DNA of 64,000 bases, taken from the NCBI RefSeq assembly GCF_021648825.1, contig NZ_JAKJHS010000001.1, forward strand, positions 372,001-436,000. The letters run 5' to 3'. A program made the translations under genes and the position numbers. Under the pieces are notes generated by a model that saw nothing but the letters and a program-made list of their open reading frames with translations, searched no databases and was not told the origin of the DNA. This document shows, in pieces, positions 28,554 to 37,489 of the stretch; the stretch's first letter is position 1, and each line of letters starts with the position of its first letter. Source of the stretch: Rhizobium halophilum. Lineage in GTDB: Bacteria; Pseudomonadota; Alphaproteobacteria; Rhizobiales; Rhizobiaceae.

Positions 28554-30154
28554 GCTTCCACCGCCCTTCCCTTGAGTGCGAAGAGCCCGCGCGGCCGCTT
28601 CTGGATGAAGAGGATGATCAGCACCAGCACGAGGATCTTGCCGAGCACGGCGCCCGCCCAGGGCTCAAGGAACTTGTTGAGCACTCCAAGCGACATGGCG
28701 CCGACCAGCGTGCCCCACAGATTGCCGACGCCGCCGAACACCACCACCATGAAGCTGTCGATGATGTAGCTCTGGCCGAGGTTCGGCGAGACGTTGTCGA
28801 TCTGGCTGAGCGCCACGCCCGCGATACCGGCGATGCCCGAACCGAGCGCGAAGGTGAAGGCATCGACCCAGGGCGTGCGGATGCCCATGGAGGACGCCAT
28901 GCGGCGGTTCTGCGTGACGGCCCGCATCTGCAGCCCGAAGGAGGATTTCTTCATCAGCACTAGAAGTGCAAAGAAGATCGAAAGCGAGAAGATGATGATC
29001 CACATGCGGTTCCAGGTGACATTCATGCCTCCCAGCGCAAACGAGCCGGACATCCAGGAGGGGTTGCCGACTTCCTGGTTGGTCGGCCCGAAGATCGACC
29101 GGATCGCCTGCTGCAGGATGAGCGAGATCCCCCAGGTGGCAAGCAGAGTTTCCAGCGGGCGACCGTAAAGGAAGCGGATCACGCCGCGCTCGATTGCAAG
29201 GCCGACCGCCGCCGTCACCAGGAAGGCGACAGGCAGTGCAATGGCGAGCGACCAGTCGAAGAGCTGCGGCGCGCTGGAACGGATGATGTCCTGGACGACG
29301 AAGGTGGAATAGGCCCCGAGCATGACCATTTCGCCATGCGCCATGTTGATGATGCCCATGACGCCGAAGGTGATGGCAAGCCCGATCGCCGCCAGCAGCA
29401 GCACCGACCCGAGCGATAGACCGTACCAGACGTTCTGCGCCATGTCCCAAAGCGCGATCTCGCTCTCGATCGCGCCGATCGCCTTGTCAATGTCCGGCTG
29501 AAGGCTGGCGTCGATGGAGCCATAGGCGCCCCGCAATACACCGATCGCATCGCGCCCGCCGTAATTGCGGATACGCTCGATCGCCTCGCGTTTCTCTTCA
29601 ATCGAGCGGCCGGAGGTAAGCAGCGAGACGGCGCGTGCCTCTTCCATCCTCGCCCGCACCTCGCCATCGGTTTCCCTGGCAAGAGCGGTTTCTATGAGTT
29701 CGAGATTGTCTTCGCTCGGTGCGGCGAGCATGGTGTTGGCCGCCTGCAGCCGCGCATTGCGGTCCGGGCTCATCAGCGTCAGGGCGCCGAGTGCATCCCG
29801 GATGGCGCGGCGCAGGTTGTTGTTGACCTTGATTTTGGTCATCGCGCCCTTGGCCACCTCGCCGGCACTTTCTCCGGTCAGCGGGTCGACGAGCGCCAGC
29901 TTGGAGCCCGATGCCGTGGTGATGAAGACGACATCGTCAGCCTTGCGGGCGTAGAGATCGCCCTCCGCAAAGGCTTCCAGCGCGGGCACCACACGAGCAT
30001 CACCTGTCGCGGCAATCTGGCCGATGATATCTTCGGCTTGCTTGAAGTTTGCATTGGCCAGTTGATTGATGAGAGGCTTGGGATCGCTCTGCGCCAGACA
30101 CGGCGCGGCGAAGGAAAGGATCAGAAAAATCAGACTGACGAAACGGATTCGCAT
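28550..30154 (-). CDS. urtB: urea ABC transporter permease UrtB with N-terminal extension
   Basis: The C-terminal 300 residues are a LivH-like permease (GLAITFGVMGIINMAHGEM, MVVVFGGVGNLWGTLVGA). Before it are a signal-like segment and about 220 residues of helical, repeat-like sequence (DARVVPALEAFAEGDLYAR, NNNLRRAIRDALGALTLMS), probably periplasmic. This extended form is common in proteobacterial UrtB. The gene is separated from urtA by a 181-base gap holding a RIME-like repeat. Confidence 0.95.
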   Translation of the reverse strand: MRIRFVSLIFLILSFAAPCLAQSDPKPLINQLANANFKQAEDIIGQIAATGDARVVPALEAFAEGDLYARKADDVVFITTASGSKLALVDPLTGESAGEVAKGAMTKIKVNNNLRRAIRDALGALTLMSPDRNARLQAANTMLAAPSEDNLELIETALARETDGEVRARMEEARAVSLLTSGRSIEEKREAIERIRNYGGRDAIGVLRGAYGSIDASLQPDIDKAIGAIESEIALWDMAQNVWYGLSLGSVLLLAAIGLAITFGVMGIINMAHGEMVMLGAYSTFVVQDIIRSSAPQLFDWSLAIALPVAFLVTAAVGLAIERGVIRFLYGRPLETLLATWGISLILQQAIRSIFGPTNQEVGNPSWMSGSFALGGMNVTWNRMWIIIFSLSIFFALLVLMKKSSFGLQMRAVTQNRRMASSMGIRTPWVDAFTFALGSGIAGIAGVALSQIDNVSPNLGQSYIIDSFMVVVFGGVGNLWGTLVGAMSLGVLNKFLEPWAGAVLGKILVLVLIILFIQKRPRGLFALKGRAVEA

Positions 30155-30189
30155 GCTCTTAGCCCCCGGTTGGCTGCGGATCAGGAGCG

Positions 30190-30332
30190 CGACCCGCCCC
30201 TCATCCGCCTGCCGGCACCCTCCCCCGCATCCGGGAGAAGAAACATCTGCGCCATTCCAGCTTGAGCGAGAAGGCTGTTGAGGCGCGACCCTCTCCCCAC
30301 TGCGGGAAGAGGGCCAGGCCTGGAGGGTGGTC
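30190..30332. repeat. RIME-like rhizobial intergenic mosaic repeat between urtA and urtB
   Basis: The gap contains two palindromic modules with the wording of rhizobial RIME elements: CCCCTCATCCGCCTGCCGGC followed by a CTCCCCCGCATCCGGGAG hairpin, then CCCTCTCCCC with GGGAAGAGGG. RIME elements are known from Rhizobium and Sinorhizobium intergenic regions. Here the hairpins could stabilise the urtA message or weaken read-through into urtB. Confidence 0.65.
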
Positions 30333-30335
30333 GGA

Positions 30336-31625
30336 TCAGCTACCCTTGCCGCCGCACTTGCCGGTGGCGACGTTGAAGTTGCCGCATTCCATCGGCTTAC
30401 GCCAATCCGCGATCAGGTCCTTGGAGTCCGGCAGGTAGTCGGACCACTCGTCACCGACGACGGCCGGCGTTTCCTGGACGACTTCGAACTGGCCGTCGGC
30501 CTGGATTTCCCCGATCAGCACGGGCTTGGTGATGTGATGGTTCGGCATGACGGTCGCATAGCCGCCCGAGAGGTTCGGCACGGTCACGCCGATGATCGTG
30601 TCGAGCACAGCGTCCGTGTCTGTGGTGCCGGCAGCTTCCACCGCCTTAACCCAGGCGTTGAAGCCGATATAGGCGGCTTCCATCGGGTCGTTGGTGACCC
30701 GCTTGTCGTTGCCGGTGAAGGCATGCCACTGCTCGATGAACTCGGCATTGGCTTCGCTGTCGACAGACTGGAAGTAGTTCCAGGCTGCGAGGTGACCGAC
30801 GAGCGGCGCCGTGTCGAGACCGGCAAGCTCTTCTTCGCCGACGGAGAAGGCGACAACCGGAATGTCTTCCGCCTTCACGCCCTGGTTTGCGAGCTCCTTG
30901 TAGAAGGGCACGTTGGCATCGCCGTTGATGGTCGAGACGACCGCGGTCTTCTTGCCGGCAGAGCCGAAGTTCTTGATGTCCGTCACGATCGTCTGCCAGT
31001 CGGAATGACCGAATGGCGTGTAGTTGATCATGATGTCATCCTCAGCCACGCCCTTCGACATCAGGTAGGCCTTGAGGATCTTGTTGGTTGTCTGCGGATA
31101 GACGTAGTCGGTACCGGCGAGTACCCAGCGCTCGACGCCTTCGGTCTCCATCAGGTAGTCGACGGCCGGAATGGCCTGCTGGTTGGGTGCCGCACCCGTG
31201 TAGAAGATGTTGCGCGAGGATTCTTCGCCCTCGTACTGGACGGGATAGAACAGGATCGAGTTCAGCTCCTCGAACACCGGCAGGACGGACTTGCGGGAAG
31301 ACGAGGTCCAGCAGCCGAACACGGCGGCGACCTTGTCCTGGCTGATCAGCTGTCGCGCCTTTTCGGCAAAGAGCGGCCAGTCGGAAGCCGGATCGACGAC
31401 GACCGCCTCGATCTGCTTGCCGAGCACCCCACCCTTCTTGTTCTGCTCTTCGACGAGCATCAGCATGGCGTCCTTCAGCGTCGTCTCTGAAATCGCCATC
31501 GTGCCCGACAGCGAGTGCAGTACGCCGATCTTGATCGTGTCTTCCTGGGCAAAGGCGCCATGGAAGGCAGTGGTGGACAGCGCGGCTGCAAGCAGCACAC
31601 CGCCGAGTTTTACGGAAATCTTCAT
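30336..31625 (-). CDS. urtA: urea ABC transporter substrate-binding protein UrtA
   Basis: This 429-residue periplasmic binding protein captures urea for UrtBCDE. It has a signal peptide (LAAALSTTAFHGAFAQEDT), and the mature part matches UrtA/AmiC-type proteins (IKIGVLHSLSGTMAISETTLKD, VFGCWTSSSRKSVLPVFEE, LFYPVQYEGEESS). The ATG at 31625 is chosen; the frame extends to 31793 but the extra 56 residues precede the signal peptide. It is divergent from the DUF488 gene. Confidence 0.96.
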   Translation of the reverse strand: MKISVKLGGVLLAAALSTTAFHGAFAQEDTIKIGVLHSLSGTMAISETTLKDAMLMLVEEQNKKGGVLGKQIEAVVVDPASDWPLFAEKARQLISQDKVAAVFGCWTSSSRKSVLPVFEELNSILFYPVQYEGEESSRNIFYTGAAPNQQAIPAVDYLMETEGVERWVLAGTDYVYPQTTNKILKAYLMSKGVAEDDIMINYTPFGHSDWQTIVTDIKNFGSAGKKTAVVSTINGDANVPFYKELANQGVKAEDIPVVAFSVGEEELAGLDTAPLVGHLAAWNYFQSVDSEANAEFIEQWHAFTGNDKRVTNDPMEAAYIGFNAWVKAVEAAGTTDTDAVLDTIIGVTVPNLSGGYATVMPNHHITKPVLIGEIQADGQFEVVQETPAVVGDEWSDYLPDSKDLIADWRKPMECGNFNVATGKCGGKGS

Positions 31626-31824
31626 GATCGAACCCCTCTTTTTGTTCGTTCGCAGCCGGAAGCGGAAAACTTGACCAGTGCTGAGGGAACTATCCGATGC
31701 TGCAGCGCAAACCCGTATACGTAGAATGACGTACCGGAGGGGGAGAAGAGGGAAAGGTCGACTGGACCGATCCCGTTGACAGCGGGCACTCAACGTCTGA
31801 AATGGATCGCAGCGGGAGGATCAG

Positions 31825-32262
31825 ATGGACTTGATGACGATCGGCTTCACCAAGACGAATGCCGAGAACTTTTTTGGCCGGATCAAGGCTGCTGGAGTCA
31901 AAAAGGTGATCGACATTCGCCTGCACAACAGCTCCCAGCTTGCCGGCTTCGCCAAAGCCGATGACCTGCCGTTCTTCTTGAAAGAGCTCTGCGGTGCAGA
32001 TTACACGCACGAGCCCCTTCTGGCGCCGACGGAAGAGATCATGACATCCTTCAAGAAGCTGAAGGGCGACTGGAACGTCTTCCGCAAAGCCTTCCTTGGC
32101 CTGATGGCAGAGCGGAAGATCGAGAGCCAGTTCAAAGCGGAGGTGTTCGACGACGCCTGCCTTCTGTGCTAGGAAGACAAGCCGCACCATTGCCACCGCA
32201 CGCTGGTCTGCGACTACCTGAACGGCAAATGGGGTGGGCGGCTTTCTGTCAGACACTTGTGA
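31825..32262 (+). pseudogene. DUF488 family gene with an in-frame amber codon
   Basis: The frame encodes a 145-residue DUF488 protein, starting MDLMTIGFTKTNAENFFGRIKAAGVKKVIDIR. TAG at codon 116 (32170-32172) interrupts the conserved C-terminal motif, which would read CLLC-stop-EDKPHHCHRTLVCDYL and end at TGA 32262. In the family this motif has the form LLC-x-E-x-x-P-x-x-CHR, so the stop replaces one residue (for example TCG to TAG). The function of DUF488 is not established. Loss of the CHR segment would probably inactivate it. Confidence 0.78.
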
Positions 32263-32351
32263 TCCTGCTTCGGTAGGGCTTGCAAATCCCTCGCCCGCAC
32301 AGGAAAGTGCCCAATCTGCAATCACATCACCTTGGGCGCTAGATATTAGGC

Positions 32352-35300
32352 ATGGCCGCACGGCAACGCATCATACCGATCAGGCGCGAGTACAACCGCT
32401 GGGTCGCAGACCAGACGCTGGAAGACTATGCGCTGCGGTTCACTGCCAAGAGCGCCCGGCGCTTTTCCTCCAGCCGCATATCGCACACCGCCATCGGCGC
32501 CATCTCCTTTCTGGCGCTGGAAGCGATTGGCGGCACGATCACCCTCTCCTACGGCACGACCAACGCCTTCTTCGCCATCATCGCCGCGGCAGTTGCCATG
32601 CTGGTCATCGGGCTGCCAATCAGCCGCTACGCGATCCGCCACGGTGTGGACATCGACCTTCTGACCCGCGGCGCAAGCTTCGGCTATATCGGCTCGACCG
32701 TCACATCCCTCATCTACGCCGCCTTCACCTTCATGCTGTTTGCGATCGAGGCCTCGATCATGACCGGTGCGCTGGAGCTTGCCTTCGGCATCCCGCCCTG
32801 GATCGGCTACATCATCAGTGCTGTGGTCGTCGTCCCCCTGGTGATCTACGGCGTGCGGCTGATCTCCCGCTTCCAGCTGGTGACGCAGCCATTCTGGATC
32901 GTCCTCAACATCCTCCCTTTCCTCTTCATCGCATTTCTGGACTGGGAGAAATTCGACCTCTGGCGCGCCTTTGCTGGCATCGATCATTCGAATGCGCAGG
33001 TCGGCGGGGCCGCACCCTTCGACCTGCTGGAATTCGGCGCGGCGTCCGCCGTGATCCTCGCGCTGATGCCGCAGATCGGCGAGCAGGTGGACTTCCTGCG
33101 CTTTCTTCCAGCCGAGGGCCAGCGGAAGTGGCGCCACCGGCTTGCCGTGTTTCTCGCGGGCCCGGGCTGGGTGGTGGTCGGCGTGCCAAAGCTACTGGCA
33201 GGCTCCTTCCTCGCAGTTCTCACTCTGTCGACCGCTGTGCCGGTGCGGGAAGCCGCAGATCCGGCCCATATGTATCTCGTCGCCTTCGGCTACATGATCC
33301 CCAACGAAACCGCCGCGCTTCTCCTGATGGTGGCCTTCGTCGTTGTGTCGCAGCTCAAGATCAACGTGATGAACGCCTATGCCGGCTCGCTTGCCTGGTC
33401 GAACTTCTTCTCGCGCCTCACGCACAGCCACCCCGGCCGGGTCGTCTGGCTGATCTTCAACGTGGCCATCGCGCTTCTCCTGATGGAACTCGGCATCTAT
33501 CGGCTGCTCGAGGCTACGCTCGGCATCTTCTCCATCATCGCCATGTCATGGCTCTGCACGATCTCGGCCGACCTCGTCATCAACAAGCCGCTTGGCCTCT
33601 CGCCGCCCGGCATCGAGTTCAAGCGCGCGCATCTCTACGACATCAACCCGGTTGGCCTCGGCGCCATGGGGGGATCGGCAGCCGTTGCACTTGCTGCTCA
33701 CTTCGGCCTGTTCGGCCCGGTGATGGCGTCGCTCTCCACCTACCTGACGCTGATCGCCTTCCTTCTCTCGCCAGCCATCGCCTTTGCGACCAACGGCAAG
33801 TTTTACCTCGCCCGCAAGCCGCGACAGAGCTGGAAGAGCCTCGGCTCCATCACCTGCTCGATCTGCGAACATCCCTTCGAGCCGGAAGACATGGCCTGGT
33901 GCCCGGCCTATGCGGCCCCGATCTGCTCGCTCTGCTGCTCGCTCGACAGCCGCTGCCACGACATGTGCAAGCCGAACGCGCGTCTCCACGCCCAGATGGG
34001 CACGGTGGCACGCGCGGTGCTGCCGCAGACGGTCGTGACAAAGCTGACGACACGCCTCGGCCGCTATGCCATCGCAGCCGCGGTTTCCATCTCCGTCATC
34101 GGCATTATCCTCGGCATGATCGCCTATCAGGCCGGGCTCGCGGCGCCTGCCAATGCCGAGGTCATCTACAGCACGATCTTCATCGTCTTCTTCGTCTTCG
34201 CCGTCATTGCCGGCATCGTCTCGTGGTTCTACGTGCTGGCTCATGACAGTCGGGTGGTGGCGGAAGAGGAATCCTCCCGCCAGAACACCCTGCTCCTGCG
34301 CGAGATCGCCGCCCACAAGAAGACGGATGCGGCCCTGCAACAGGCCAAGGAAACGGCGGAAGCCGCCAACCGAGCCAAGAGCCGCTACGTTGTCGGCCTC
34401 TCGCACGAATTGCGCACGCCGCTGAACGCCGTGCTGGGTTACGCTCAGATTCTCGAGCGCGACGCCTCTATACCCACGCCGCGCCAATCGGCGATCAAGG
34501 TAATCAAGCGTTCGGCCGACCACCTTTCCGGTCTGATCGACGGGCTGCTTGACATCTCGAAGATCGAGGCAGGGCGGTTGCAGGTTTATTCCAACGAGAT
34601 CAACGTCCAGGACTTCCTCGACCAGATCGTCGAGATGTTTGGAATGCAGGCGCAGGCGAAGGGCCTGAATTTCGAGCACGATCGATCGCGCGCTCTGCCG
34701 CAGTACGTCCGCACGGATGAAAAGCGGCTGCGCCAGATCCTCGTCAACCTGCTCTCCAACGCCATCAAGTTCACCGACGCCGGGACCGTCCGCTTCGACG
34801 TCGCCTATCGCAGCCAGGTGGCGACCTTTACCGTCAGCGATACCGGTCGTGGCATTGCGGAGAAGGATCTTGTCCGGATCTACGAGCCATTCCAGCGCGG
34901 TGAAGCGGACAGCGTCAAGCCAATGCCAGGCCTCGGGCTAGGGTTGACGATCACGCGGTTGCTGACCAACACGCTCGGCGGCGACATTTCCGCCACGAGT
35001 GCCAAGGATGAGGGCTCGACCTTCCGCGTCCGGCTGATGCTTTCGGCCGTCGATCGGCCCAGCACGGCGCCGGCACCTGAGCGCCGCATCGTCTCCTATA
35101 CCGGGCCGCGGCGCACGATCATGGTCGTGGATGACAACGAGGATCATCGCGAACTGATGCAGGAAGTCCTAGCTCCCATGGACTTCGTCGTACTGACGGC
35201 AAGCAGCGGGCCGGACTGCCTGACCTTGATCGAAGGAGTGAGACCCGACCTCTTTCTGGTCGACATTTCCATGCCTGGCATGAACGGCTGGGATCTCGTC

Positions 35301-35732
35301 ACCCGGCTGAGGGATCAGGGGCAGACCGCGCCGATCGTCATGCTCTCGGCCAATATCGGCGACGGGACCGCAGCAAAGACCGAAGGCCACAACGACGCGA
35401 TCGCCAAGCCGGTGGACATGCGCCATCTTGCGGACCGCCTTGCAAGCCATCTCGGCCTCACCTGGATCTATGAAGACGAGCTACCGGCAGTGACTGCGCC
35501 CGCACCGGCTGCCACCGTCGTTGCTCCGGCGGAAAACCATCTGAGGGACCTGTTGCGGCTCGGTGAGATCGGTTACGTCCGGGGCATCGAATCCAAACTT
35601 GCAGAGCTTGCACGATCGGATGAGCACCGCACGTTCGTCGAGGAGCTCGAGGCCCACGTGCGCGCCTTTGACTTCGACGGTTACATGACTTTCCTGAACC
35701 GCTTCATGGGAGAAACCACGACAGATGGCTGA
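32352..35732 (+). CDS. hybrid sensor histidine kinase with an NCS1 permease-like sensor domain
   Basis: This 1126-residue protein joins a transporter-like module to a kinase. Residues 1-500 have about twelve membrane helices and resemble nucleobase/cation symporters of the NCS1 (cytosine/purine permease) family. Residues 502-539 hold eight cysteines (CSIC, WC, ICSLCC, RC, MC), probably a zinc-binding loop. Two more helices (about 571-631) and a coiled coil lead to the dimerisation domain with H685 (LSHELRTPLN), an ATPase domain (NLLSNAIKF, DTGRGIAEKD, GLGLGLTITRLL) and a receiver with D971 (LFLVDISMPGMNGW). A helical tail follows. It overlaps the LuxR regulator gene by eight bases. The ligand is probably a purine, pyrimidine or ureide; this is inferred. 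Confidence 0.9.
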   Translation: MAARQRIIPIRREYNRWVADQTLEDYALRFTAKSARRFSSSRISHTAIGAISFLALEAIGGTITLSYGTTNAFFAIIAAAVAMLVIGLPISRYAIRHGVDIDLLTRGASFGYIGSTVTSLIYAAFTFMLFAIEASIMTGALELAFGIPPWIGYIISAVVVVPLVIYGVRLISRFQLVTQPFWIVLNILPFLFIAFLDWEKFDLWRAFAGIDHSNAQVGGAAPFDLLEFGAASAVILALMPQIGEQVDFLRFLPAEGQRKWRHRLAVFLAGPGWVVVGVPKLLAGSFLAVLTLSTAVPVREAADPAHMYLVAFGYMIPNETAALLLMVAFVVVSQLKINVMNAYAGSLAWSNFFSRLTHSHPGRVVWLIFNVAIALLLMELGIYRLLEATLGIFSIIAMSWLCTISADLVINKPLGLSPPGIEFKRAHLYDINPVGLGAMGGSAAVALAAHFGLFGPVMASLSTYLTLIAFLLSPAIAFATNGKFYLARKPRQSWKSLGSITCSICEHPFEPEDMAWCPAYAAPICSLCCSLDSRCHDMCKPNARLHAQMGTVARAVLPQTVVTKLTTRLGRYAIAAAVSISVIGIILGMIAYQAGLAAPANAEVIYSTIFIVFFVFAVIAGIVSWFYVLAHDSRVVAEEESSRQNTLLLREIAAHKKTDAALQQAKETAEAANRAKSRYVVGLSHELRTPLNAVLGYAQILERDASIPTPRQSAIKVIKRSADHLSGLIDGLLDISKIEAGRLQVYSNEINVQDFLDQIVEMFGMQAQAKGLNFEHDRSRALPQYVRTDEKRLRQILVNLLSNAIKFTDAGTVRFDVAYRSQVATFTVSDTGRGIAEKDLVRIYEPFQRGEADSVKPMPGLGLGLTITRLLTNTLGGDISATSAKDEGSTFRVRLMLSAVDRPSTAPAPERRIVSYTGPRRTIMVVDDNEDHRELMQEVLAPMDFVVLTASSGPDCLTLIEGVRPDLFLVDISMPGMNGWDLVTRLRDQGQTAPIVMLSANIGDGTAAKTEGHNDAIAKPVDMRHLADRLASHLGLTWIYEDELPAVTAPAPAATVVAPAENHLRDLLRLGEIGYVRGIESKLAELARSDEHRTFVEELEAHVRAFDFDGYMTFLNRFMGETTTDG

Positions 35733-36648
35733 GGCTGCCCTTCCCCGCGACATCGTCCTTCTGGTGGACGACAGTCCCGAAGCGCTCGGCTTTCTGACCG
35801 AGGCGCTGGAGCAGTCCGGTTTCTCCGTACTAATCGCGACCTCCGGGCAGGCTGCCCTCAACATCGTCGAACGGATTACCCCGGACCTCATCCTGCTCGA
35901 CGCGGTGATGCCCGTGATGGATGGCTTCGAGACCTGCCGCCGATTGAAGGCCAACGCCGCCATCTCGCAGATACCCGTCATCTTCATGACCGGCCTCACC
36001 GAAACCGAGCATGTGGTGAATGCGCTCAACAGCGGCGGTGTCGACTACCTAACGAAGCCGATCAACATCGACGAGTTGCGCGCCAGGATCCGCGTGCATC
36101 TCGCCAATGCCCGCTCTGCCCAGAGCGCTCGTGTAGCGCTCGATGCGGCAGGGCGGCATCTGCTGGCGGTCAAAGGCGACGGTGCGATCCACTGGTCGAC
36201 GCCGCAGGCGACGCGGCTTGTCAATGCCGCAACCCGCAGCGATGACGGCCTCCACGTCATCACCCGCCACATCGGCACCTGGCTGAAGGCACAGGCAAAG
36301 CAGGGCGGCGCGCGCGAGGATGCCTTTTCGCTGACGCTGGCAGGCGAAGCCAGCCTGCACTTCACCTATCTCGGTGCCATTGGATCCGACGAGTTCCTGT
36401 TCCGCCTCACCGGCTCGAACCAGCGCGCTGGCCCGGATGTCCTGCGCCAGCATTTCACGCTGACGCTCAGGGAATCCGAGGTTCTCGAGTGGATCGCCAA
36501 GGGCAAGTCGAACCGGGATATCGGCGATATTCTCGGCCTGTCCGCCCGCACCGTGAACAAGCATCTGGAGCAGATCTACGTGAAGCTTGGCGTTGAAAAC
36601 CGCGCGTCTGCAGCGGTGAAGGCGGCTCAGGTGCTCTACGAGGCGTGA
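35725..36648 (+). CDS. LuxR-type response regulator, partner of the permease-like kinase
   Basis: This 307-residue regulator has an N-terminal receiver (VLLVDDSPEALGFL, phospho-acceptor in LILLDAVMPVMDG, VDYLTKPINIDELRARI), a middle linker of about 110 residues of unknown fold, and a C-terminal LuxR helix-turn-helix (LTLRESEVLEWIAKGKSN, LGLSARTVNKHLEQIYVKLGV). It starts inside the end of the kinase gene, so the two are co-translated and almost certainly form one phosphorelay. Its targets are unknown; urt, ure and pyrimidine genes nearby are candidates. Confidence 0.92.
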   Translation: MAEAALPRDIVLLVDDSPEALGFLTEALEQSGFSVLIATSGQAALNIVERITPDLILLDAVMPVMDGFETCRRLKANAAISQIPVIFMTGLTETEHVVNALNSGGVDYLTKPINIDELRARIRVHLANARSAQSARVALDAAGRHLLAVKGDGAIHWSTPQATRLVNAATRSDDGLHVITRHIGTWLKAQAKQGGAREDAFSLTLAGEASLHFTYLGAIGSDEFLFRLTGSNQRAGPDVLRQHFTLTLRESEVLEWIAKGKSNRDIGDILGLSARTVNKHLEQIYVKLGVENRASAAVKAAQVLYEA

Positions 36649-36653
36649 GCGCG

Positions 36654-37348
36654 TTAGCTCTCGTCTAGGACCCACACCCTGAGATCACCCACTGGTGAGA
36701 AGCCAAGCGACAACATCGACTGGAGATCTGCGCCCCTGTCGTAGCCCACAACGGGCAACTCAGGCACCGACGCAGTCAGCGCCTCGACGGCGAAACGGTG
36801 GACTGGATAGTCGGAGTTTCGGGAGAAGACGTTTGAGAGCCGACACATCCTTGGGACAGATTTGCAATGCATCCCGCAGACCATCCGCCTCGCGCCCTGT
36901 ACCCGAGAAAGAAGAAGTCTCGTCGATCAAGCAGAGCGATCGGGAAGACGCGTTGCGAGGCTGGGGAACCCGCCTCCCTCCAAGCATCCTCCCAGGCCTC
37001 AAGCTCGTCGACCTGATCGACCTTAGCCCAGCCCTGCGGCAGCTGCTTGGCCTCGCACGGGCCCGGCGGGCGGAAGATCCAACTGGCTGTGAACAGAAGC
37101 CGCATGCCCGACTCGGACATGTCGTACCGGCAGAAGCTGTCCTTGAAGCCGAAACTCTTGCCGAAGCGTCGGCGCGCGACGGCGATCTCCGCCTTTTCAG
37201 GCTCCTCCTCGATCGAGGTCGTGGTCAGGCAGCCATAGTAGGGGGGCGGCTGATCTTCTGCAACGAAGCAGCAGGGAGTTCGCCGATAGCGTAGGCGGTG
37301 GGCTCCGAACACAGCCTCATAGAGGTCTGCATTATTGTTGGCCGCCAT
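36654..37348 (-). pseudogene. GNAT-like protein interrupted by a one-base frameshift
   Basis: Two minus-strand frames join into one protein of about 230 residues. Frame one starts MAANNNADLYEAVFGAHRLRYRR (ATG 37348; another ATG at 37378) and reaches GCIANLSQGCVG. Frame two continues LSNVFSRNSDYPVHRFAVEAL and ends LPVVGYDRGADLQSMLSLGF then SPVGDLRVWVLDES. One base is missing near 36838-36843. The C-terminal pattern resembles the last strands of a GNAT acetyltransferase, but the family is not certain. It converges on the LuxR regulator gene with a five-base gap. Confidence 0.6.
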
Positions 37349-37435
37349 GAGCGCGCATGGGTCTGGATGATCCAACATATCCCCCTCGACTGCCCCATCG
37401 AATTACCGCCGACGGCACGGCCGCCATCAACGTAA

Positions 37436-37459
37436 AAAGCCCGGCCGAAGCCGGGCTTT
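37436..37459 (-). terminator. intrinsic terminator of the liv operon
   Basis: AAAGCCCGGC and GCCGGGCTTT form a perfect 10-bp stem around CGAA. On the minus strand it is followed by a T-run, 30 bases after the livK-like stop codon. Confidence 0.85.
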
Positions 37460-37489
37460 CCAATCCTGTTGGGCCTTTCGGCACACCTA

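Noticed and set aside
27360..28769. 469-codon open frame antisense to urtC
   Set aside because: Charge-rich, repeat-like translation of a membrane-protein gene read backwards; no domain.
18797..32172. Genome-wide reading of TAG as a sense codon
   Set aside because: Several normal genes here end in TAG, including the chemoreceptor, the second pyrimidine-cluster permease, the NMT1-like binding protein and ureG, so reassignment is unlikely. Local mutations or sequencing errors are simpler.
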